From NCBI GenBank assembly GCA_015499995.1, contig JADNRV010000736.1, positions 1 through 15,294 of the forward strand: a stretch of DNA of 15,294 nt, in the 5' to 3' direction. Position numbers and translations under genes: made by a program. Positions 8,452 to 15,294 of this stretch are shown one piece after another. The stretch's first letter is position 1, and every line of letters starts with the position of its first letter. The DNA is from Flammula alnicola. Its lineage: Eukaryota > Basidiomycota > Agaricomycetes > Agaricales > Strophariaceae. The notes beneath the pieces were generated by a model, which searched no databases, was not told the origin of the DNA, and saw nothing but the letters and a program-made list of their open reading frames with translations.

Positions 8452-10212
8452 ATGTCTACACTGCCTGCTTCATCCCACGCGGATGTCAATGGAGCCCGCC
8501 CGAGCTCTGCGCCAACAACAAAGTCCACTTCTTCACAAATGCGCTCGCAAACGAAAGGCCCTACTCCAGCTCCAATTCTTTCCAATTCTAAGAACCCAAA
8601 AGTTCAGCAAAAGAAGATTCCTCGACGATCGAGCAAGCCCATCATAAATTGGTTCCAGCGCAAATTGGCAGGGACGGGGAAGGGCAAGCGAACGGAAAAC
8701 GTGCCGCTCAGGATTGCAGAAATCGGAATGGGTCGCAATAACTCGAATTCTGGCCGCCAAATGGGTCGCATATCCTCATCACCCCTCCCTGTTCAGACCC
8801 ATTATTTGAAACAACAAGCCAGACCAGATGCAGCTTCCTTGGCGAGGCGCAAAACGAGGTCGATATCTCTCTACGGAGACGAAGAGTTGCGAGATGTAAA
8901 TCAATCTTATGCGGAAGACGATGCCTCTTTGGACCAGTCCTCTCTGAACCGAGATTCTATTTGGTCGCCTGCGAGTGCCCTAGAAGCCGACGACGACGCA
9001 TCTCTTCGGCCTATCCCGCCCAGTGCTCCACCTTCACCCTCACCTTCTCGTTCCTCCTCCTCATATCTTTCCGACCCTCGTACATTCAGAAGTATGGCGG
9101 CAAGTACAAAGCCAACTACCCTCCTCAGCATAGATCTGAATGGTAACGGGATGGCCCATATCGCCCAGGCGCCAACGCCAACGCCTGCACAGCTCAATCG
9201 TTTTGCACCTCATGTGAGACAGTCGTCGTCTTTGAGCAATGCAGGCCTGCTAAGCGGTGGAGGTTCTATCACTTTCTCTGCTCTTCCATCGGCCCAGCCA
9301 TCTTCTCGGCCAACTTCTTTAAGAAACCCTGGTAGCTTGGGTTCAATTACTCTGAACACTCCGCAGCCCTCGATATATAATAACGGACAGATGCCTTCTG
9401 TACAGGCACCACTGCATACGAACCATCACCCCCGAAACAATCCTCGACCTTCTTCTCCCCCGTTGGACAATGCATCTGTCTTAACTTTGGCCTCTTCGGC
9501 ATTTGGGATCGTTCCAAATCGTCTTGCGACGCCCAACTATCCTCCTTCTGCTATTGGGGATTCAGTCTCTCACTACGGAGGCAGTATAACATTCCCTGAT
9601 GCAGAAAGTGTTAGCCACTACGTTCCTGGAGATGACGACAGGCTGGAAGAACGCGATTTTGATGCGAGTGTACGAGCTTTAAGGCCGAGGAGTTCGAGGA
9701 GAGGAAGTTGGGAGAGTGAAGCAAGTAGATGGAGTGCGAGGGTGCATGGCAATGGAACACCGTCACTCGTCAGGGAGAGAAGTCTTTGGACCTCTAATAG
9801 CGTGCGGACTGGACCTTTCAGCACTGAAAATGGTGACGTCTACGAGACTGCAGACGATGAAACCCAAGATGATATGACAGGCGATGTCGACGAGTTCGGC
9901 AAGGACGAATCCCTCTTGGACGCTGGCTCTCCATTGGAACCAGTCAGTATTACTGTCGAACATCCTAATTCGCCACTTGTCGTCAATGTCATTGATGATG
10001 ACGCGAAGCCTATTGGTGCGCCGACAATGCCCTCGTCCGATGAAGAAAAAACTGGTAAGGAGGGTCAGCATATCATCCCTCGAGCGTCTACGGACACTAT
10101 CGCACAACCAACTGTGGCAGTAAACGCACTCATCTCTCAGCCGCAGGACGAACACAAGGTGAATGAAATTGACGTTACTTCCAAACAACTCGCCCCAGAC
10201 CCAGTCACATAA
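8452..10212 (+). CDS. Intronless 586-aa disordered protein, unknown function
   Basis: I do not recognise a named family. A single exon runs from ATG 8452 to TAA 10212. The protein is hydrophilic and rich in Ser, Pro, Asn and Thr, with no signal peptide or membrane segment. A basic stretch at residues 50-80 (KIPRRSSKPIINWFQRKLAG) combines Lys/Arg with hydrophobic residues and could be a nuclear signal or a membrane-binding helix. Other blocks that look constrained are SVLTLASSAFGIVPN (about 342-356), the repeated pair SVSHYGGSITF / SVSHYVPG (about 370-390), and a basic Ser-Trp segment with RRGSWESEASRWSARV (about 417-432). The C-terminal third is acidic (ETADDETQDDMTGDVDEFGK). Lack of introns contrasts with every neighbour. 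A regulatory or scaffold protein phosphorylated on its many Ser/Thr-Pro sites is possible, but that is a guess. Confidence 0.85.
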   Translation: MSTLPASSHADVNGARPSSAPTTKSTSSQMRSQTKGPTPAPILSNSKNPKVQQKKIPRRSSKPIINWFQRKLAGTGKGKRTENVPLRIAEIGMGRNNSNSGRQMGRISSSPLPVQTHYLKQQARPDAASLARRKTRSISLYGDEELRDVNQSYAEDDASLDQSSLNRDSIWSPASALEADDDASLRPIPPSAPPSPSPSRSSSSYLSDPRTFRSMAASTKPTTLLSIDLNGNGMAHIAQAPTPTPAQLNRFAPHVRQSSSLSNAGLLSGGGSITFSALPSAQPSSRPTSLRNPGSLGSITLNTPQPSIYNNGQMPSVQAPLHTNHHPRNNPRPSSPPLDNASVLTLASSAFGIVPNRLATPNYPPSAIGDSVSHYGGSITFPDAESVSHYVPGDDDRLEERDFDASVRALRPRSSRRGSWESEASRWSARVHGNGTPSLVRERSLWTSNSVRTGPFSTENGDVYETADDETQDDMTGDVDEFGKDESLLDAGSPLEPVSITVEHPNSPLVVNVIDDDAKPIGAPTMPSSDEEKTGKEGQHIIPRASTDTIAQPTVAVNALISQPQDEHKVNEIDVTSKQLAPDPVT

Positions 10213-11072
10213 AGTTTATGATGTAACTTTCTTGCCCTATTCATTTCGGGTCATATTCATGCTCGATAAATTTCCCCTCCTTACAGTCGATCGCATTCGT
10301 TCTCTACCATTACCACTATTCATCCAAATTCCAGACCCAATTGTGCATGCGCTGTGTTCCTTTACTTCTTACTTCTTACGCATATCTAGTTATGTACATA
10401 CTCTATTCACGACCGACATCATGTTATCTATTGCCTGTTACATTACTCGATTATAGGATTTTTGCCTTTGTTTACGAAGTTCAGGTTTTCGAAGCTTCAC
10501 ATGACTATTGATTTCGGCGGCAACGGTAAGGTTTTGTCCACTACCTGTACCACCATCATGACAACTTTTGACAAGGCGGTCCGCTCGAGTATTAAGCTTC
10601 TTTGCACAGCAGAACTCCATGCCATCGGGCAACTGCTCGAGTGCGTTAGAGTGACTCGCCTGTAGATCTCCGAGCAAGCTTCAAGTCCAGCTTTCTTATC
10701 TTGCATTTCACACGGAGGAATGCCATTGTCAACAGTTCACCAACTTCATAGATACCTCTCAGCATCACAAAGTCGAGTAGACGCATCAAAGAAGAAATTT
10801 CCGGTACGTTCGACCGTCAGAAGTCTTCTACATACGAGCTTCGACACTGGCCGACTTGAAACCATCTGATTTCGGGCCACTGGACTGAGATATTCTCAAC
10901 CGTGACGTGGTCTTGTGAGCGCAGACAACCACACGAACCTTCCTTCGCGCAGGATTTGCATATGCTCTCTGACTTCTTGGATTCGGCTATGGAGCTTATA
11001 AAAGGTGTTTGGACATGGTTTGGTATCGAGACCTTGATCGCCACCTTGAAGCTATTTTGGAACGAGAACAAA
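10213..11072. promoter_or_regulatory. Intergenic region before the GH125 gene; no gene supported
   Basis: This 860-bp stretch holds the 3' UTR of the preceding gene and the promoter of the GH125 gene. Open frames exist on both strands (for example minus 10677-10438 and 10706-10497), but they overlap each other, lack recognisable motifs and have no convincing splice partners. I did not find a tRNA or a repeat. Confidence 0.4.
10997..11004 (+). promoter_or_regulatory. TATA box of the GH125 gene
   Basis: TATAAAAG lies 69-76 bp upstream of the ATG at 11073, a usual distance for a fungal TATA element with a short leader. Position and consensus are seen; function is inferred. Confidence 0.55.
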
Positions 11073-13579
11073 ATGCGCTTTGGCTTGAACGGTCTGAAGC
11101 TTGCGCTCGTTGCATCTTCGCTTGTCTCTAACTCTCAAGCACAATGTCCAGACTATACAACGTATTCACAGGTGGAGTCCATTGTGAATTCTTTATAGCA
11201 ACACTTCTTACTCATTTTTTGAGCAGAGTCCTCATGATCCTCTTTCAACTGGACCTTTAGCTTTGCCCTATATGCGACCAGCGCCAGCGTGCCGTACCTT
11301 CAATAGCACTGCTGTCGAAGTGGGCACTTCTCAAGCTCATAGTCTCCTCATTACTCATTTTGATATTTAGAAAGTCATCACGGACATGAAATCCTTGCTC
11401 AAGGATCCTGACATCGCAAGATTATTCGAAAACACGTTTCCAAATACTCTGGGTGAGATCCTTGCTTATTCTAATTAAAGTCATATTGAGAGTTCTGAAC
11501 TGTATCATAGATACGACTGTAAAATACTTCAGCCAGGTCTTTCGCCTTGTTTCGTTTGAAAGAAGATCGTTTTTGATCTGCATCATTAGACCGAGAACTT
11601 GGCTTTCATCATTACTGGGGTTCGTTCATGGTTTGATTAGTACGTCTCAACTGTGTCGTTGACCCATTTTAATCTAGGATATTACGTTCGTAATTTAGAT
11701 GGCACGGAGAATGATTAGAATCTAACGCATGTCCGCAGTGCCCAATGGCTGCGCGACACTGCCAACCAGGTTCGCGTAATGCACAACGCTTCTTCTATTT
11801 TGATCTTGACCTTTGTTTTTCTAGTTCGCTCATTATCATACCTTGCTCTCGGTTGATCGCGAGCTTGCTACTCTCGTAAAAGCTGTGATTAACAACGAGG
11901 CACGCTATGTTGCTGAATATCCTTATTGTAAGACGTCATGTTTTTTCCTCTTCCCGTTTTACTAATGGTGCGGCTCTATGTATCAGGTGGTTCCTTCCAA
12001 CCTCCGCCTGAGAGTGGCCTTGCGCCGTCCCACAACGACTGGGCTGATGGAGTTACTGTTAACCCGTAAGCTTGCCAATGCAAAATCGCAACAGCGGCAT
12101 CCAATTGACCATTTCTTTAGGCCTGTCAACAACCAGACTGTCTTTGAATGCAAGGTAAAATAGGGATCGTCTCTTCAATTGCATGTATCATTTATCGTTC
12201 TTGCTAGTATGAAATCGATTCATTATGCGGATTCTTGAAATTGTCGAGATCATATTACCAAGCCACAAAGGATTCTTCTTTTATAAATGCCAACTGTACG
12301 TGATCTTCACTTTGAAGTGTCGAAGTGCTGCTCATGTTTATGTTTAGGGCGTGATGCAGTCGACCAAATCTTCCGTGTCATCAATGAGCAGTCTCAAGGA
12401 ACTTTCGATGAAAACTTTAACTTCATCTCCTATTATAATTGGACTGGCGGAGGTGGTTCATTATCACCAATGGTCAATAACGGAGGTAATGGCGAACCCA
12501 AAGCTTATACGGGCCTTGTTGGAACGCATCATAGGCCGTCGGACGACCTCAGTGTCTTTGGTAAAGCAAAGCTTTTATTTAGATTTACTCTAACTGATTC
12601 AAAGTTTGCGTCAGCATTCCTTACGCCGGCCAACGCAATGCTCAGTGTGGAATTGACCAACCTCGCAAATATGCTCGATAGCGTTGGCCAACTCCGAAAC
12701 GTCAGTCAGCAAGCTAAGCAGTGGAGCTCTAGGATTCATGACGCGATTTATAGCACAACGGTCAGTTTCAGCCAAGTTAAAATTGTATCTTCTAAACTCT
12801 GCGTCGTAGCTTGTGGATAACGTATTCGCGTACGAAACGAATGGTAAGTTCTCCCCGCGTTTGCGAGAAGATTACTCGCTAAATATAAATATAATACATA
12901 TAGGCCTCGGAAGTCGCTATGTGATGGATGACGCGAACGTTCCTGTAGGTCGTTAAAAATATTTGATAGAACTGTGATTGACTTCTGTAGTCCCTGCTGT
13001 CCCTTCCATATCTGGGCTTCTTGGACAAAAACAACACGGCTTATGTGGCAACCCGTAAAATGTTGCTTTCTCGTAATAATCCTTACTATTCGGCGGGAAA
13101 AACTTTCAATGGCATTGGGTACGAGGCGTGCTATATATTTTCCAAATTTCGTGACCTCATATACTCTTTCCTTCTCTAGAGGACCACATGTCGACCCATG
13201 GAACCCATGGTGCACCTTCTTTTCAATTGGCAATCTTCTCTTGTTGATAATGTATCTCCGTAGGCCCATGTCCCACATCTCGGCCATCTTTGGCACAGAC
13301 GACGACCAGGAAATATTGCAACATTTGTCCATAATCGCCAACGTATGCCTTTACCTTGAACTTCTTTCCAGTTTGTCCTGAACTTATTAACTTTATTCTC
13401 AGAACACGAACGGACTTGGTCTCATTCACGAGTCCCAGTCAATCTACGACCCTACATCATACACACGCAGCTGGTTTGCTTGGGCCAATAGTTACTTTGC
13501 CGAAATGATTCTGGATCTAGCCAACCGAAAACCGGGCCTCATCTTGAAGCAAAACAAGAGCTACGTACCTGGCCAATGA
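11073..13579 (+). CDS. mug157: GH125 exo-alpha-1,6-mannosidase (Mug157/DUF1237 family)
   Basis: The family removes non-reducing alpha-1,6-linked mannose. Nineteen exons give 506 aa: 11073-11171, 11227-11319, 11371-11452, 11511-11536, 11590-11619, 11678-11685, 11739-11769, 11825-11927, 11987-12065, 12121-12154, 12208-12295, 12348-12560, 12615-12760, 12810-12843, 12904-12944, 12991-13118, 13180-13209, 13264-13342, 13403-13579. An N-terminal signal peptide (about 1-24, ending SNSQAQ) is followed by LALPYMRPAPACRTF. The family blocks come in order: FPNTLDTTVKY, FIITGDITAQWLRDTANQF, CGSFQPPPESG, GTHHRPSDD (Asp290/291, likely catalytic acid region), NAMLSVEL, WPMSHI and GLIHESQ (Glu458, likely base). 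N-glycosylation sequons such as NST, NWT, NVS and NKS fit passage through the secretory pathway. Introns are 46-61 bp. Exon 6 has only 8 nt. Sub-site residues cannot be judged from motifs alone. Confidence 0.92.
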
Positions 13580-13936
13580 ATTTGATGGGCAACGGTCTAG
13601 TCGATTAAACTTTGTATACCGAGCGCTCTTTCGTAATTCGTAATTTTTTCTGGGATTTTCTCTGTTCGGTCTTAGATTGCCATGATCCTGAATCCCGCAG
13701 GCGTTGTAACCCCGAACGCGTTGCGGACGCGACTTCGACGCGCAGTTCGAGCGATCAATGAAACAAGAACAAATAGAGGAATTACCAGATCTGTGACTGT
13801 CAGTGCCAGAACAAGTAGTACCTATTTAAGTCATTCAACTGAAACGCATCCAACCACCCCAACACACCCTTTATGCCAGTCGTTCATAACGTTTTTTAAG
13901 AAGGGTGTCAGTTCTTCCAGTGATCTCTAGAATTCA
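13580..13936 (+). promoter_or_regulatory. Promoter region of the C2-domain gene with ACGCG cluster
   Basis: This 357-bp spacer has an open frame (13682-13930) with no recognisable protein, which I take as leader or chance. Three ACGCG cores lie within about 30 bp (AACGCGTT at 13715-13722, GGACGCGA just after, then GACGCGCA). The first contains a full ACGCGT, the MBF/MCB box of fungal G1-S genes. A second ACGCGT lies in intron 1 of the downstream gene at 14006-14011. Binding is inferred from the motif only. Confidence 0.4.
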
Positions 13937-15294
13937 ATGTCTGCAACGCCCCGCGAAATCGGCACCTTGATCGTCGTTGTCCTGAGGGCTGTGAGTTAAT
14001 GCTACACGCGTCATCGTCCAGCGCTCATCTGACTTCCGTAGAACCATCTACCCAATAAACGACATATCGGAAAGCAAGACCCGTATTGTTTAGTTACCGT
14101 CAATGGGGAGAAGAGGAGAACCAAGGCAATCAAGCGTGGCGGACAACATCCAGAGTGGGATGAAGAAATCCGATTTACACTCTTCGAGGACGTCGAGGAC
14201 GTATTAGCTCGAACTGCCCATGGACACGGCACGCCACCTCCCCCTCCTCCAAAGGATGATAAAAAAATCAAGAGAATCAAAGGTGGCAAGACCATGAAGG
14301 TGGCATGCTACGCCGACGATCCACGTGAACCTGACTTAATTGGAGACGTTGAAGTCGACCTCACAGAAGTGCTGACAAAAGGAGAAACCGATGGTGAGGT
14401 TGAAACCATAATTTACCTGAAATTTTTTTTGTTGAAGCGCTCGCAGAATGGTTCACATTGACCAACAAAGATAAATTCGCTGGAAAGGTGTATCTAGAGT
14501 TAACATTTTGGTCAAATGTTTGTCATGGTTCTTCCCTACGAGTGCTTGTCGTCTAACTATTTTACCACATGTAGGAACCTGCTCCCGAAAGGAAGGTGAC
14601 TCCAAAGCCACCCAAGAACAACAAGCAGTATGGTGGCCCAGGTTCATTTGTCCCATCAGGCGAACTCCCCCCTGGCTCGAGGATCGCTTCTGCAAGTGCC
14701 GCTTACGATAACCATTCCCGCCAAAGCTCGGACGTTATACCGTCGGTATTAAGAGCGTCAAGTTCTGCGGCCAATTTGAATCTTTATGTTGCACCTTACG
14801 AGAGGAATCACAACCCACCAATGGATAGTCTAGCCCGGGATTTCAGTGAATTCGGAGTTTCTGCACCGAGACGAAGAGAAAGCTTTCCTGTTAGTAAATT
14901 TCATCGTATTATAATATCTTGGCTTGACAATTTTTGAATAGCCTGTACCCGGTCAGTATTCACAGCAGCCTCAGCATCTTGGAGGTGGCCATTCCACTTT
15001 CACAACTTATCCCGCCAGTGCCTATGGCTATGACCAAAGTATACCAGAGAGCACGTCTATATACCCTTATGATCGTCCCTTGACCCCAAGTGGTCAAACA
15101 CCAGCTCATTATCATCAGCCATCGACAGGCACTCTGCATGGATACCCTTCGCAAACCTATCAACATCCTGCATACGAAGTGGCTTCTCCAACATCATATC
15201 AATCGACCACGCGTGGTCCGAGGCATAGTGTTCCTACTGCCTCGTCTGGCTTTGTGCCTTTACCGCAGGCATCGGGATTTGTACCTTTTCCTTC
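13937..15294 (+). CDS. C2-domain protein, Inn1/Fic1-like (runs off right edge)
   Basis: Inn1 in budding yeast and Fic1 in fission yeast act at the contractile ring in cytokinesis. The sequence here has the same plan: one N-terminal C2 domain and a long Pro-rich tail. Exons: 13937-13990, 14042-14393, 14447-14517, 14575-14889, 14942-15294 (continuing). The introns are 51-57 bp with GTGAGT, GTGAGG, GTTTGT and GTTAGT donors. The C2 domain spans about residues 8-158: GTLIVVVLRANHLPNK, GKQDPYC, HPEWDEEIRF, PDLIGDVEVDL and GKVYLELTFWS. A loop insertion holds six prolines (83-88) followed by a Lys-rich stretch. Asp residues of the calcium loops are only partly kept, so calcium binding is uncertain. 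From residue 160 the tail is rich in Pro, Ser, Gln, Tyr and His, with short repeats such as SGFVPLPQASGFVPFP. At least 381 residues are visible. Other fungal C2 proteins with this plan cannot be excluded. Confidence 0.83.

Noticed and set aside
10438..10706. Overlapping minus-strand open frames between the 586-aa gene and the GH125 gene
   Set aside because: The frames overlap each other, lack recognisable motifs, and I found no consistent splice sites to extend either into a longer protein.
10817..11071. Minus-strand open frame with several cysteines (CKSCAKEGSCGC)
   Set aside because: It lies across the GH125 promoter and TATA box, has no clear start context and no recognisable domain; likely chance.
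10902..11198. Longer upstream start for the GH125 protein in the same frame
   Set aside because: Starting at 11073 puts a proper signal peptide at the N-terminus; the upstream extension would bury it and covers the TATA box.
13682..13930. 82-codon open frame before the C2-domain gene
   Set aside because: Low-complexity Arg/Thr/Ser sequence with no match I know, sitting in the promoter/leader of the next gene.
1..15294. CRISPR arrays, bacterial operons, secondary-metabolite or defence cluster
   Set aside because: The window is eukaryotic with unrelated housekeeping genes. No regularly spaced repeats or cooperating gene set was seen.

Overview
The window looks like nuclear DNA from a mushroom-forming basidiomycete (Agaricomycetes). 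The evidence is the many introns of about 45-70 bp with GTRNGT-type donors, CTNAY branch sites and YAG acceptors, pyrimidine-rich leaders ahead of start codons, and long disordered Ser/Pro-rich proteins typical of that class. Nothing in it is bacterial. All gene models were assembled by hand by choosing splice sites that join conserved protein blocks.

Layout from left to right. (1) Minus strand, cut by the left edge: the 5' end of ric8 (synembryn, a G-alpha chaperone/exchange factor). (2) A 1165-bp non-autonomous DNA-transposon-like element at 1004-2168 with inverted termini and a 7-bp target duplication, lying between the 5' side of ric8 and the 3' end of med10. (3) Minus strand: complete med10 (Mediator subunit 10), three exons, 164 aa. 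(4) Plus strand, divergent from med10 across 184 bp: a Ser-rich protein of unknown function at 3114-4630, whose 3' part is in a different frame. (5) Plus strand: LEU1, the fused large/small-subunit 3-isopropylmalate dehydratase of leucine synthesis, 9 exons, 755 aa. (6) Plus strand: an intronless 586-aa disordered protein of unknown function. (7) Plus strand: a secreted or secretory-pathway GH125 exo-alpha-1,6-mannosidase (Mug157/DUF1237 family), 19 exons including an 8-nt micro-exon, 506 aa. (8) Plus strand, cut by the right edge: an N-terminal C2-domain protein with a long Pro/Gln/Tyr-rich tail, resembling the cytokinesis proteins Inn1/Fic1.

The genes do not form a pathway or cluster. They are ordinary housekeeping and signalling genes next to each other. 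No new multi-gene system is evident. The points most worth checking are the transposon-like element, which carries a good intron signal inside it, the GH125 micro-exon, and the unresolved reading-frame change in the 3114-4630 gene.
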